NCBI RefSeq assembly: GCF_022603395.1
Contig: NZ_JAIBKA010000001.1
Span: forward strand, 434,001 to 498,000
Direction: 5' to 3'
From: Desulfoferrobacter suflitae
GTDB lineage: Bacteria > Desulfobacterota > Syntrophobacteria > Syntrophobacterales > Syntrophobacteraceae
Length of the DNA stretch: 64,000 nt
A program made the position numbers and the translations under genes. The notes under the pieces are model-generated. The model ran no database searches, had not been told where the DNA came from, and saw only the letters and a list, made by a program, of their open reading frames with translations. Below are positions 26,704 to 35,629 of this stretch, one piece after another; positions within the stretch are counted from its first letter, which is position 1, and each line of letters begins with the position of its first letter.

Positions 26704-28260
26704 ATGAAGCAAAAAGATGAAAAATGGGCCCTGTTCTGGTGCGATCTCCTTCGCCCCGTTCTCTTCGACGAGGTGGAGCCGGAATCGATCCAGGATTTTC
26801 TCAAAGAGATCTCTCAAAAGGAGATGGTCTTTCCCGGCGGACGTACCGGCAAGCCCTCCCTTTCCACCCTCAGGCGAAAGCTGAAGCGCTATCGAACCGG
26901 AGGATTCGATGCTCTCGCAAGAAAAGACCGCCATGACCGCGGCCATGCCAGGGCCGCACCCGCAGAAATCATTGCAACCGCCATCGAGCTTAAATGCGAG
27001 CAGCCCAAGCGCTCCCCTGCCACCATCAACCGATTCCTAAAGGACCTCTATGGCGTTACGCTCTCCCGCTCTACTTTGTATCGCCATCTTAAAGGTGCGG
27101 GCGCAACCCGCCTCAAGCTCGGCGTTGTCAAAAACAAGGTGAGAAAACGTTGGACCAGAGACCATACCCATGATCTCTGGGTTGGGGACTTCGAGGAAGG
27201 CCCCTATGTTGTTTTCGGCCGGGAGGTCCTGCCCACCTATCTTTCCGCTTTCATCGACTGCCACAGCAGGTATATCGTCGAGGCCCGCTACTACCTGCGC
27301 CAAAGCCTCGATATCCTCATCGACTCGCTGCTGCGCGCCCTGGCCAAGCATGGCGCCCCCGGCGAACTCTACCTCGATAACGCCAAGGTCTATCACGCAA
27401 TCGGCCTCAAGGCTGCCTGCTACCGGCTCCACATCCGGCTTCGCCACCGGCCGGCCGGGGACCCTTCCCCGGGAGGACTCATTGAGCGCTTCTTTGAGAC
27501 CGCCCAAGACCGGTTTGAATCCGAGGTGCGGGCACAAGATGCCATAAGCCTCGATGATCTCAACCGAGCTCTCAGCGCATGGATCTCGGTGGATTATCAT
27601 AGCTCCATTCATTCCGAGACCGGCGAGACTCCCAAGGACCGCTATCATACCGGACTTTCCGTCATCCGCCACGTGGAAATGGACCAGGTGCTCGCTTCCT
27701 TTCTTAGAAAGGTCACTCGGGTCGTCCACAAGGATTTTTCCGACATTAGCCTCGATAAGCGGCTCTACCGGGTCGATCCAGCTTTAAGGGGAGACAAGGT
27801 CTGGGTCCACTACGATCCCTTCTCGTCTTCAGATAGCGTGAAGATCTTTTCCCTGAAAGGCGAATACCAGGGATCGGGCGTGCTCCATCACCGCGAGGCC
27901 GAGCAACCGCCCCTTCCCGCACAAGCTCGGGGAAAACCCAAGCATAACCTCATCGATCTCCTCGTTCGCGAGCACCGGGAGCAGCTCGCCGCAAACACTC
28001 GCGGCATCGATTACCGCAAGGTCGTCTCCGTGCGGCCGTGGCCGTTTCATGCCTTTGTCAAAGCCTTTGCCCGGCTGCTCGGAAAAGAAGTGGGCATCTC
28101 CGCCTTCACGGCACAGGAGCTCGAAACGCTCAAAAAACTCTACAATCAAAACGTTCAGCTCACAGAATCCGTGCTCACGCAGGCCTTTGCCCGAGTGCCT
28201 AACAAGTCGTTCCCCCACCTCGTCGGTGAGCTCAAACAAATCCTACAGCAAAAGGAGTAA
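26704..28260 (+). CDS. DDE transposase (TnsB/IstA/Mu-like, rve domain)
   Basis: 518 residues, ATG after AAAGGAGG. N-terminal helix-turn-helix segments (STLRRKLKRYRTGGFDAL, SPATINRFLKDLYGVTLS) precede an integrase core with the triad Asp162 (VGDF), Asp225 (YLDNAK) and Glu261 (GLIERFFE); the D-to-E spacing of 35 residues is canonical. The C-terminal part (about 330-420) is the beta-barrel of the Mu-transposase family. It would cut and join the transposon ends, and its partner is the AAA ATPase that starts 5 bases downstream. No frameshift or missing residue seen. Confidence 0.93.
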   Translation: MKQKDEKWALFWCDLLRPVLFDEVEPESIQDFLKEISQKEMVFPGGRTGKPSLSTLRRKLKRYRTGGFDALARKDRHDRGHARAAPAEIIATAIELKCEQPKRSPATINRFLKDLYGVTLSRSTLYRHLKGAGATRLKLGVVKNKVRKRWTRDHTHDLWVGDFEEGPYVVFGREVLPTYLSAFIDCHSRYIVEARYYLRQSLDILIDSLLRALAKHGAPGELYLDNAKVYHAIGLKAACYRLHIRLRHRPAGDPSPGGLIERFFETAQDRFESEVRAQDAISLDDLNRALSAWISVDYHSSIHSETGETPKDRYHTGLSVIRHVEMDQVLASFLRKVTRVVHKDFSDISLDKRLYRVDPALRGDKVWVHYDPFSSSDSVKIFSLKGEYQGSGVLHHREAEQPPLPAQARGKPKHNLIDLLVREHREQLAANTRGIDYRKVVSVRPWPFHAFVKAFARLLGKEVGISAFTAQELETLKKLYNQNVQLTESVLTQAFARVPNKSFPHLVGELKQILQQKE

Positions 28261-28265
28261 CCACC

Positions 28266-29057
28266 ATGTTCCTCGATCATTTCAAAATGAACAGCCATCC
28301 CTTCCAGGAACGCCCTCCCGTGGAATGGATCCTCAACGACCACCGCATCTCCCAGTCCCTGGCCAGACTCGACTACTTTGCCCGGCAAGGGACCCTGGCC
28401 CTCCTCATCGGACCAACCGGTGCCGGAAAATCCACACTCTTAAGGCTCTTCATCCATAACCTCTCTAAAAACCGCTACCGCCCCGTTTATCTCCACTTCA
28501 CCGGAATCCCGTCATCCAGCCTGCTTCGCCTAATCGTGACTCAGTTGGGAGAAGCCCCCCGGCGAGGCAAGGATCATCTCTTTTTACAAATTCTCGATCG
28601 CACCGCAAAAGAAGATCTCTCAACGGTGCTTATCATCGACGAAGCCCACCTTATAGATCCGCAAGCTTTGACCGATCTGCGCCTCCTGGTTAGCTCAGCC
28701 CTCGATACCGATACTCCCGTAAAGATCGTCCTCAGCGGTCAGGAGCCCCTCGCCAAGCTCCTTGCCCGTGCCTCTCTTAGCGATCTTGTCAACCGAATCA
28801 CCGTCCGATGTCACCTCGGCGCCTTAACCTCGGACCAGACCACCTCCTATATCGACTCCAGGATGCGTTTCGCGGGGAGCAACGAGAAGGTCTTCGAGCC
28901 CGAAGCCAAATCCCTCATCCATGACTATGCCAGCGGCATCCCAAGGCAGATTAATAACATCGCTACCGCCTGCCTCCTCAATGCCGCCGCCCAAAATCTC
29001 AACAAGATCAACGAAGCCCTGGTCACCGACACCATGGCCGAATTCCGCCTTCCCTAG
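28266..29057 (+). CDS. AAA ATPase of the transposon (TnsC/ExeA-like)
   Basis: 263 residues. It starts MFLDHFKMNSHPFQE, typical of ExeA/TnsC-like ATPases. Walker A is GPTGAGKSTLL (about 48-58), Walker B LIIDEAHLI (about 122-130), sensor-1 region KIVLSGQEPL, and an arginine-rich lid with GIPRQINNIATACLL. In IS21 and Tn7-type elements this ATPase selects the target and activates the transposase. It lies 5 bases after the transposase stop, certainly in the same transcript. Intact. Confidence 0.9.
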   Translation: MFLDHFKMNSHPFQERPPVEWILNDHRISQSLARLDYFARQGTLALLIGPTGAGKSTLLRLFIHNLSKNRYRPVYLHFTGIPSSSLLRLIVTQLGEAPRRGKDHLFLQILDRTAKEDLSTVLIIDEAHLIDPQALTDLRLLVSSALDTDTPVKIVLSGQEPLAKLLARASLSDLVNRITVRCHLGALTSDQTTSYIDSRMRFAGSNEKVFEPEAKSLIHDYASGIPRQINNIATACLLNAAAQNLNKINEALVTDTMAEFRLP

Positions 29058-29068
29058 GAGAAGACATC

Positions 29069-29356
29069 ATGACAAAGCTCTATTCCAAGCAAAAACTCCG
29101 GATACTGCGTAATCAGATCCCCATCTCCCGGCTCATCTCTGATTTTCTGCGCATCCCCTGCAAAGTATCAGACGGGTATTTTCGCTTTCTATGCCCCCTG
29201 TGCTCTGAGTTTCAAACCGCCACCAACCCCAAAACCAACCTGGCCCGGTGCTTCCGGTGCCAGAAAAACTTCAATCCCATCGACATGGTCATGGCCGTCA
29301 AATGCTGCAACTTCCGTGAGGCTGTTGAAATGATCGACGGCTTACAAGACTGCTAA
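29069..29356 (+). CDS. CHC2-type (primase-like) zinc-finger protein
   Basis: 95 residues, ATG after AGGAG. The core reads RFLCPLCSEFQTATNP ... NLARCFRCQKNFNPIDMVMAV, matching the zinc-binding N-terminal domain of DnaG primase (Cys-x2-Cys ... Cys-x2-Cys, followed by the D-hydrophobic helix). No polymerase (TOPRIM) domain is present. It is the last gene of the transposon, 11 bases after the ATPase. A role in recognising DNA at the transposition target, or at forks, is a guess. Confidence 0.82.
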   Translation: MTKLYSKQKLRILRNQIPISRLISDFLRIPCKVSDGYFRFLCPLCSEFQTATNPKTNLARCFRCQKNFNPIDMVMAVKCCNFREAVEMIDGLQDC

Positions 29357-29419
29357 AATACTCACGTCTTCCCTCACAAGCTCCCACCAACTTGTGGGGG
29401 AGGACATCTTCATCTAAAC

Positions 29420-29455
29420 TGGGACTCTCAGAGTCAAATATTGTGAGACTTAGCA
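29420..29455 (-). repeat. Right terminal inverted repeat of the transposon
   Basis: Inverted partner of 25135-25170. It is immediately followed by the second copy of ATTTTC (29456-29461). Confidence 0.88.
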
Positions 29456-29731
29456 ATTTTCGACTACGCCACCTTTGCTTTGATGTGGTTCTTCTTCAAT
29501 TGCAGCGCCTTTTCCGATCCCGGCGTTGGAGCGCAGCAACAGGAAGGGCTCGCCCGCCTGTTTCAGACCGGGTGGTTTGTTGAATCGCTCCTGACCCAAA
29601 CCCTCATCGTTCATATCATCAGGACGCGGCGAATCCCCTTCTTCGGCAGCCGCGCTTCGCTGCATTTGACGCTGACGACGCTGGTCATCATGGGCATCGG
29701 CGCATGGCTGCCGTACTCGCCTTTTGTCGGC
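29456..29731 (+). pseudogene. Partial second copy of mgtA (part 2)
   Basis: Resumes at the duplicated target bases and is collinear with 21503-21778 of mgtA, encoding the late membrane helices (FDYATFALMWFFFNCSAF ...). Homology stops at about 29731, before the final helices. The original scrap was therefore a 1055-bp internal segment of mgtA, later split by the transposon. Confidence 0.92.
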
Positions 29732-29738
29732 TCGCTGA

Positions 29739-29966
<228 letters not shown>

Positions 29967-30444
29967 GTGAAGCATGGATGATCTCCTCGCCACTTTCTTC
30001 ATCAATATTGCCCATCAAGGAAGAGGAGGCTTGGTTTGGCGCCGTTATCATCCTGAGGTTGAGTGACTACTGAACGTAGATCCGCACTCCAACTTCGATG
30101 ATGTCTGTAAGCCTCGTTGTAGTACTAGTACTACTTACCGCAAGTCCTCACCCTATCTGCCCGAACAGGCCCGCTTCGAGGGTTTCGCGGCCGGCGGCTT
30201 GCTCACGGCCGTTTCTGGAAAAGAACAGAATTCTGAAAGAGAAACGGGCTTTTCCTGTTTGGATCGTATTTCGCCATTCTTGCGGCAGCAGAAAGGTGAA
30301 GCATATAAATTCATATTTCGAGTTAAGGCTCAAAAAGTCAAATCTACCCCTATAACCCCGATCAGCCCGATGAGGAAACCGGTCTGCCGTATCATTTGCC
30401 ATTGCGGGTGGAAAATTTTATATTGCCTTTAGCCTTAAGCCTGG
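29967..30444. other. No gene recognised
   Basis: About 480 bases with short open frames on both strands but no ribosome sites or family motifs. Probably degraded sequence between the rearranged block and the AbiEii gene. Confidence 0.4.
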
Positions 30445-31179
30445 ATGGACATCTTTGAGACGGACCGGGTGACGGGGGTACAACTTGAGCATTCGGTGGA
30501 TGGCGGCATGCATACGGTTTCAAACAATATCATGGGAGCGCTGGAACAGCACTTGATTCAGATCATCCAGTGCAACCTACTTCCGGGCGGGACCTATCTG
30601 GCCGGAGGCACAGCCGTTTACTTCTATTTTCACCATCGGATATCGGTCGACCTGGATTTTTTTACCCCGAATAAATTCAGCAGCGAACTCTTTCTACACA
30701 GCACGCGGCAATGCTTTGATCAGGTAGTGGTTGAATTGCTTGGTGAAGATACCGTGATATTCTACCTTGGCCGTAAGAAAGTGAAATTCTCCCTTTTTCG
30801 GTTCCCCTACAAGCTCCTGTCCCGGGCTTACGAAATGCCGATGCAGGAGGGGGTTACCTGCCCCCTGGCGCCGCTGGATGACATCATTGCAATGAAAGCC
30901 GTAGCGATCAGTCAAAGAGGCTCCATGAAAGATTTTATCGACCTGTTTTTCATGTTGCGAAGAACCAATATGCATTTCAACCGCATGGCAAAGCTGGTTA
31001 AGGACAAGTATGATCTAAATCAGAGTTATGACTATCAGCTCAAAACCTCTTTGGTCTATTTTGACGATGCTGAAGGGGAATTGGATCAGATTGTCATGCT
31101 CAAGAACAACGTAGCAGTGAAAATGACCGTGCATGACTGGGAAACCATAAAAGCCTTCTACCGGGATTTCATAGAATGA
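30445..31179 (+). CDS. AbiEii-type nucleotidyltransferase toxin
   Basis: 244 residues if the first ATG is used; codon 22 or 30 is also possible because no clear ribosome site precedes the first. The nucleotidyltransferase signature is YLAGGTAVYFYFHHRISVDLDFF, with the two acidic metal ligands in DLDFF. Further AbiEii landmarks are PLDDIIAMKAVAISQRGSMKDFIDLFFML. AbiEii proteins are type IV toxins or abortive-infection proteins that modify tRNA ends. The next gene overlaps by ATGA and is probably the cognate partner. Confidence 0.82.
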   Translation: MDIFETDRVTGVQLEHSVDGGMHTVSNNIMGALEQHLIQIIQCNLLPGGTYLAGGTAVYFYFHHRISVDLDFFTPNKFSSELFLHSTRQCFDQVVVELLGEDTVIFYLGRKKVKFSLFRFPYKLLSRAYEMPMQEGVTCPLAPLDDIIAMKAVAISQRGSMKDFIDLFFMLRRTNMHFNRMAKLVKDKYDLNQSYDYQLKTSLVYFDDAEGELDQIVMLKNNVAVKMTVHDWETIKAFYRDFIE

Positions 31180-31436
31180 GGAAAGAGCTCTTCTGGGATC
31201 GAAACATGGCGGATGTTTCCGCTGAAATCATGATTGAACGAGCGATCAATTTCGGGGGCTTTGATTTTATCGATGAAGTGCAGAAAAAGTATGGGATGGA
31301 GCGGTTTATCCAAACCTTGAAACACAACCGAAACCTGGGGAAAAAAGTAGTCAACTACTGGTGCCTGAAGCTTTCCATCGACCGGCGGGAGACCCGCACG
31401 TTTCAAGACAAAAGAATATGGGAACCGTTTAAGTAG
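31176..31436 (+). CDS. DUF6922-like partner of the AbiEii protein
   Basis: 86 residues, starting within the stop of the AbiEii gene (ATGA). Begins MRKELFWDRNMADVSAEIMIERAINFGG and ends in a helix with NLGKKVVNYWCLKL. This matches the pattern of short proteins (FWD ... IIERVLEYG ... LS..S.NFW) encoded beside AbiEii toxins, annotated as DUF6922. It is likely the antitoxin or a cofactor; normally the partner precedes the toxin, so the order here is reversed. Confidence 0.6.
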   Translation: MRKELFWDRNMADVSAEIMIERAINFGGFDFIDEVQKKYGMERFIQTLKHNRNLGKKVVNYWCLKLSIDRRETRTFQDKRIWEPFK

Positions 31437-31532
31437 GATCGCGCGCAACACCTTCGGACAAACAGGAGGATATCTGCGGCAAGCCGTCATCCAGGACAAG
31501 GTCCCTCACAAAATTGCATCGGCGAGGAACAT

Positions 31533-31880
31533 TCAGAGTGAACCTGCGCGGCGTCCATTGACGCACCCCGGAGAATGTATTTTGCTTATCGCGACTTCAT
31601 TATGGCTTGAGACATGAACCAACTGATCAAACTTGTCAAGGATCGTAATCGTACGGTCAAGCGTAAAGCGTCCAACACGTGGGTTGCGAATCGGTGAAAA
31701 TTCCGAATGCGCCACGCCCGTTAATTTTTCGGCTGCCCAGGTTGATGACCCTCGCTCGCCAAAGGTGCGTATAATTCTCGCTGCAAGAATGGCGCGAGCC
31801 TGTTCAATGCTGGCGCGCTTCCGGCCAAAATCCCGCAACACATTGCCGCTGCCGCGAACAAGCTCAAAGTCGCCGTTCAT
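31533..31880 (-). CDS. XRE-family antitoxin (HigA-like)
   Basis: 115 residues. MNGDFELVRGSGNVLRDFG is the typical start of a family of HTH antitoxins paired with HigB/RelE-like toxins. The helix-turn-helix lies at TWAAEKLTGVAHSEFSPIRN, about residues 48-67. The start overlaps the stop of an upstream toxin remnant (ATGA at 31877-31880). The C-terminal about 25 residues look unlike the family and may follow an old frameshift. Confidence 0.75.
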   Translation of the reverse strand: MNGDFELVRGSGNVLRDFGRKRASIEQARAILAARIIRTFGERGSSTWAAEKLTGVAHSEFSPIRNPRVGRFTLDRTITILDKFDQLVHVSSHNEVAISKIHSPGCVNGRRAGSL

Positions 31881-31978
31881 TGTAAAACCTTGTTCAATTG
31901 TTTCAGGCGTTCACTAATAAGATCCACCTCCATGTGGGGCGGTTTGATGCCAGCCTTGGATTTCTTCCGGCCGAATGC
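31877..31978 (-). pseudogene. C-terminal remnant of a HigB-like toxin
   Basis: 33 codons plus stop, reading AFGRKKSKAGIKPPHMEVD ... ERLKQLNKVLQ. This is the basic C-terminal motif of RelE-superfamily HigB toxins (FxKKSxxGIxTPxxEID). It ends in the ATGA overlap with the HigA-like gene. Upstream sequence no longer codes for the toxin core, so the antitoxin is orphaned. Confidence 0.6.
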
Positions 31979-32027
31979 AGGGGCTGCCGCGGCTGGAAGC
32001 CGCGGCCACAACTGGCCTTAACCATGA

Positions 32028-32767
32028 TCACGGTTTGTTGGAAGGCCCCGGCTTGTCCAACCGGCGGCGCAATTCCGGCGCCCGGCGACGGCTGACCGGG
32101 AACCCATGCGGACAGCCGTACAGCTCGGCGAACAGCCGCCCTTCCTGACTCCGATCGAGGGACTTTAGATGACACAGGTTGATGATCGCATGCCGGTGAA
32201 TTCGGAAAAATCATCGGGCAAAACATCATACCAACTCTTTAGGGAACGACGGACCATGAGAGTATCGCCGTCCGAGGCATACAGTTTGGTGTAGTCACCA
32301 TCCGCGCAGACGGCGCAGATGGAAACCAACGGCACGAATATCCGCCGGTGCCCGGTATCGATGAAGACCCTGTCATGCATGGTGAGCTCGCGGGGCGAGG
32401 CCGGTGGCGGCGGCGCCGGCAAGACGCGCTTCAACGCCGTTTCCAACCGTTCGGGATGTATCGGCTTGAGCAGATAATCCACCGCATTGACCTCAAAAGC
32501 GCGGATGGCGTACTGGTCGTAGGCGGTCACGAATATGACGGCGGGAGGGTCTTCCAACTGATCGAGTAGATCGAAGCCGGAGCCGCTCGGCATCTGAATT
32601 TCGAGAAACACCAACCGCGGGCGGATGGACTGGATGACCTGCAGCGCGCGCTCGGCGCTGTCGGCTTCACCCACCACCACAATGTGTTGATATGCCCGCA
32701 AGAGAGCCCGCAGCTTTTCCCTGGCCAACCGTTCGTCATCCACCAGTACACAGCTTACAGGGTGCAT
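32028..32767 (-). pseudogene. LytTR response regulator, frameshifted
   Basis: The receiver domain is well preserved (CVLVDDERLAREKLRALL, FVTAYDQYAIRAFEVNAVDYLLKP). The phosphorylation site is altered: PRLVFLEIQMP has Glu where the family has Asp. The LytTR DNA-binding domain follows (VFIDTGHRRIFVPL, GDYTKLYASDGDTLMVRRSL). Near 32208 one T is missing from a T-run, so the frame stops at 32165. In the next frame the domain continues as FRIHRHAIINLCHLKSLDRS to a stop at 32028. The start overlaps the end of a sensor-kinase remnant, the usual LytS-LytR order. Either a true mutation or a sequencing error in the homopolymer. Confidence 0.75.
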
Positions 32768-33014
32768 GTTGGGTCCTTGTCTATCACGGGCAAGTGCGGC
32801 TCGACGGTAACCGAGCCGGTGTGGTTGTGCGTTGTCAGTCGGTGTGCTTCGCCGTAGATCATTTGCAGGCGGCGCCTGAGGTTCCGCATGCCGAGCCGCA
32901 ATTGCGGGCCATCCCGGCAGGTGGTGTTGTCATCAATCCCCATTGTCCGCTGTTTTGCACCCGCAGATGCAGGCGGTCCGCCAGGCGACAGGCAGCGACC
33001 CGGACCTGCAAAGG
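32755..33014 (-). pseudogene. Sensor histidine kinase (LytS-like), 3' remnant
   Basis: Reading leftward, LPLQVRVAACRLADRLHLRVQNSG resembles the N/G1 region of the ATPase domain. After a frame change at about 32940 it continues with LRLGMRNLRRRLQMIYGE and a final strand GSVTVEPHLPV, the G2 end of LytS-type kinases. The rest of the kinase is missing. It overlaps the regulator gene start by 13 bases. Confidence 0.6.
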
Positions 33015-33194
33015 CAAGGAACTGCAGGCAACACTCACAAACCCAGCAAGTTTTTTTCGTCTCTCATCCGGGACCCACGGGATGGCTCTCGATCTCCGAG
33101 CGAATCCTCTCAGGAACCGGCGGCTCAACCAGCACCTGAGGCAACACAAAGTGGTAAGTTTTTGCCGGATTCGGAAGGCAATGAGACAACTCCT

Positions 33195-33308
33195 GCCGGT
33201 TCCCGGGTTCTTTTTCAAGAGTTTGAAGCTTTTGTCTGCAAGTTTTCGGATCTCTTCAGGCAGTCTCTGATAGCACCGTCAAAACCTCTCTGTTGTTCGG
33301 TGTATCAA
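33195..33308 (-). pseudogene. RelE-like toxin remnant with an in-frame stop
   Basis: Starting at a TTG overlapping the antitoxin stop, the frame reads IHRTTERF, then TGA (33279-33281) where the family has Trp, then RCYQRLPEEIRKLADKSF and KLLKKNPGTG. This matches the first third of RelE-type toxins that accompany this antitoxin class. The remainder is lost. Start codon and Trp codon both appear mutated, consistent with inactivation. Confidence 0.6.
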
Positions 33309-33505
33309 AGGTCCCTCAGCTTATTTTCCTTCTTGGCATTGAGAGCTTCCGTGATCAGAAAATTGAGCTTGCCTGCTTTTGAGTCTTCAATGATCTGTCT
33401 GTCCCATCTTTCCCCATCTCTTTCCAGGAACCAATTGCGGAATTGACGATAGTATTCTTCAGGTAAGTTGTTGATTGCCCTTTGAATCTCTTCCAGCTTC
33501 GCCAT
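33305..33505 (-). CDS. Antitoxin-like small protein
   Basis: 66 residues from an internal ATG, MAKLEEIQRAINNLPEEYYRQ; longer starts upstream do not fit the family. The pattern LPEEYYRQFRNWFLERD followed by WDRQIIEDSKAGKLNFLI is that of small antitoxins (DUF2281/RelB-like) that precede RelE/ParE toxins. Its partner downstream is inactivated (33195-33308), so this is an orphan antitoxin. Confidence 0.65.
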   Translation of the reverse strand: MAKLEEIQRAINNLPEEYYRQFRNWFLERDGERWDRQIIEDSKAGKLNFLITEALNAKKENKLRDL

Positions 33506-33669
33506 TTTTCGCGCCTTTCGACTTATCCAGCATGTGCTGTGTTCGACTTTCTTCAACGATAACCAGCCTTTGCTAAATCTTAGTGCGGCTTCGATATAAA
33601 AACACGCCAAGACAGCAGCCATCTTAACATTTGCCGGTCCACCTATTCAGCAACAAATCGAGGTATCAA

Positions 33670-33894
33670 ATGAAGGAATTCTACCTGATCCAGCAAGTCG
33701 CTGAAATTTTCGGGGTGAGCGAGTCGACCATAAAGCGGCTGATCAGAGACGAAACTCTTGGCGCCATCAAGGTTCGCGGCTGCACCCGCATTCCTCTACA
33801 GGACATCGAAAAACTGAAAAAGCGCAAAAAAGCGGGTCCACAAGGGTCCAGACGGTTCAGCCCTGACTTGCGCCGCCACGGCCCAAGAGATTAA
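33670..33894 (+). CDS. Excisionase-type helix-turn-helix protein
   Basis: 74 residues from the ATG ten bases after GAGG. MKEFYLIQQVAEIFGVSE followed by STIKRLIRDETLGAIKVRG is a MerR/excisionase-type DNA-binding domain (HTH_17), with a basic C-terminal tail. Such proteins are often recombination directionality factors of integrative elements, or orphan remains of them. No integrase is adjacent; the nearest integrase remnant is at 45.3 kb. Confidence 0.75.
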   Translation: MKEFYLIQQVAEIFGVSESTIKRLIRDETLGAIKVRGCTRIPLQDIEKLKKRKKAGPQGSRRFSPDLRRHGPRD

Positions 33895-34007
33895 TTGCCC
33901 ACCACGAATCAAGGCTTGAGGATCATTGGCCATATGTGCCGACAGCCTTGGCCTCTGGATCTTAGACCTTACACCTCAAACCTTAAACCTTTTTTTCCGA
34001 TTATGTT

Positions 34008-34904
34008 GTGGATTTTGATTTTCTTCTTCTGGATGAAGTTCTTAAGCGCGGCGATATCCATATTGAAGAGCTGAGTAAAGACGGATCGGTGCCTGAAATC
34101 AAGGTTATCAACACATCAGCCCAAATGGTTTTGATCCTCGATGGTGAGGAGTTGGTTGGGGCCAAACAGAACCGCATCGTAAACACCACTATTCTGGTCG
34201 GGAAAGCAAGTGCCATTGTGATTCCGGTGAGCTGTGTCGAGCAGGGCCGGTGGAATTATGACAGCGGGCCTTTTTCCAGCCGGGAGCGAGTCATGGCGCC
34301 GTCCCTTCGCGCCATGAAATCGGAACAGGTGCAGTTGTCGCTGAAGGTTGCGTGGCAATATCGAGCCGACCAGGGAGCCATTTGGGATGAGGTTGCCGAA
34401 AAGGCTTCAAGGCGCGGGGCGGAATCTCCCAGCATGGCCATGTCCGCCATTTACGACAAAGAGATGCCGAGTATTGAAGAATATGTAAAAAACTTCAGCC
34501 TGGTGGATTTTCAGATCGGAGCCATTTCTGCAATCAATGGGCAGGTGGTGGGGCTGGACAGTCTCGGCAAGCCGGCATCCTTTGCCAAGGTGTTCAAGAA
34601 ACTCCTGCAGAGCTATGCGTTGGATGCTTTGGACTGGTACGATCCGGAGGAGGAAAAGAAGGCCTTGAAAAGCGGAGCCAGTAAATTCCTGAAGGATTGC
34701 CTGGCAGCTGAAACGGAAGCGCACGCAGGGGTGGGGCTGGGAATCGATCATCGAATTGGCTCGAAAAACGCAACGGGATTTGCCTTGACCCGGGATGATC
34801 AGCTTTTGCATCTTTGTATTTTTGCAAAAGAAAGCCGGCAAAAAAGCGAGCAATCGGGCGCGAGAATGAGACGCTTTTCAGCAAGGAGAAACCATCGACT
34901 ATGA
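34008..34904 (+). CDS. ARPP-1-domain protein, probably 5'-truncated
   Basis: 298 residues with a GTG start and no ribosome site. The core reads VINTSAQMVLILDGEELVGAKQNRIVN, then SCVEQGRWNY, the hallmark of the ARPP-1 family (DUF6569). Members are proposed sensors associated with ADP-ribosylation or phosphatase genes. About 30-40 N-terminal residues usual in the family are missing, because an in-frame stop lies at 33984. The C-terminal end is also basic and irregular. The gene may be non-functional. Confidence 0.7.
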   Translation: MDFDFLLLDEVLKRGDIHIEELSKDGSVPEIKVINTSAQMVLILDGEELVGAKQNRIVNTTILVGKASAIVIPVSCVEQGRWNYDSGPFSSRERVMAPSLRAMKSEQVQLSLKVAWQYRADQGAIWDEVAEKASRRGAESPSMAMSAIYDKEMPSIEEYVKNFSLVDFQIGAISAINGQVVGLDSLGKPASFAKVFKKLLQSYALDALDWYDPEEEKKALKSGASKFLKDCLAAETEAHAGVGLGIDHRIGSKNATGFALTRDDQLLHLCIFAKESRQKSEQSGARMRRFSARRNHRL

Positions 34905-35003
34905 TGCTAATGTTTTGAATCTCCGATGAAAGGTGCTAAATTGAAACAATAAATACGACAGATTGAAAACCCTTTGTCAGTCCAGAAATGGGGCTTCAAA
35001 TGA

Positions 35004-35246
<243 letters not shown>

Positions 35247-35269
35247 CTTATGGCTATTCGGAGAGGAAC

Positions 35270-35629
35270 ATGAGATTCAAGGTAGACGAGAATCTTCCCG
35301 TCGAGGTAGCTGATTTGTTCAGGCAAGGGGGCTTTGAAACAAGCACAGTACTGGAGGAGCGGCTTGGCGGAAGCCCCGACACGAAAATTCTCTCCATTTG
35401 CCAGTCCGAGAAACGGGTGCTAATAACCCTGGATAACGATTTTGGTAATATGCGCATCTATCCTCCAACAGAGTTTGATGGGATTGTCGTTCTACGTCTG
35501 AGGAAACAAGACAAGCCATATACGTTAGAGGTACTCCGCCGTCTTATTCCGCTATTATCCACTGAAACTCTCCCAGGATATCTGTGGGTTGTTGATGAAA
35601 AGCGTATCCGAATCCGGCAGGAGCACTGA
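35270..35629 (+). CDS. DUF5615 PIN-like toxin
   Basis: 119 residues, ATG after GAGAGGAA. The start MRFKVDENLPVEVADLFRQ carries the first acidic residues of the PIN-like fold. ITLDNDFGNMRIYPP holds the second acidic pair, and the C-terminal strand YLWVVDEKRIRIR completes the domain. Predicted RNase toxin, neutralised by the DUF433 protein upstream. The ISAzo13 insertion begins at its stop codon without altering the protein. Confidence 0.86.
   Translation: MRFKVDENLPVEVADLFRQGGFETSTVLEERLGGSPDTKILSICQSEKRVLITLDNDFGNMRIYPPTEFDGIVVLRLRKQDKPYTLEVLRRLIPLLSTETLPGYLWVVDEKRIRIRQEH

Larger units (their letters stand above)
25135..29455 (+). mobile_element. 4321-bp transposon with TnsB-like and AAA genes
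   Basis: Both ends can be placed because the element interrupts the mgtA copy. The target bases ATTTTC occur at 25129-25134 and again at 29456-29461, a 6-bp target-site duplication. The 36-base ends (25135-25170 and 29420-29455) are inverted repeats matching at 28 of 36 positions. Contents: a leftward SEC-C/TPR gene, then rightward a zinc-finger gene, a DDE transposase, an AAA ATPase and a CHC2 zinc-finger gene. The transposase-plus-ATPase pair resembles IS21 and Tn7/Tn5053-type elements, but the two zinc-finger accessory genes are not part of classic IS21. No antibiotic-resistance cargo is seen. All frames look intact, so it may be mobile. Confidence 0.92.

Noticed and set aside
30148-30402. 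84-codon leftward frame upstream of AbiEii
   Set aside because: No ribosome site and no motif; lies in degraded sequence.
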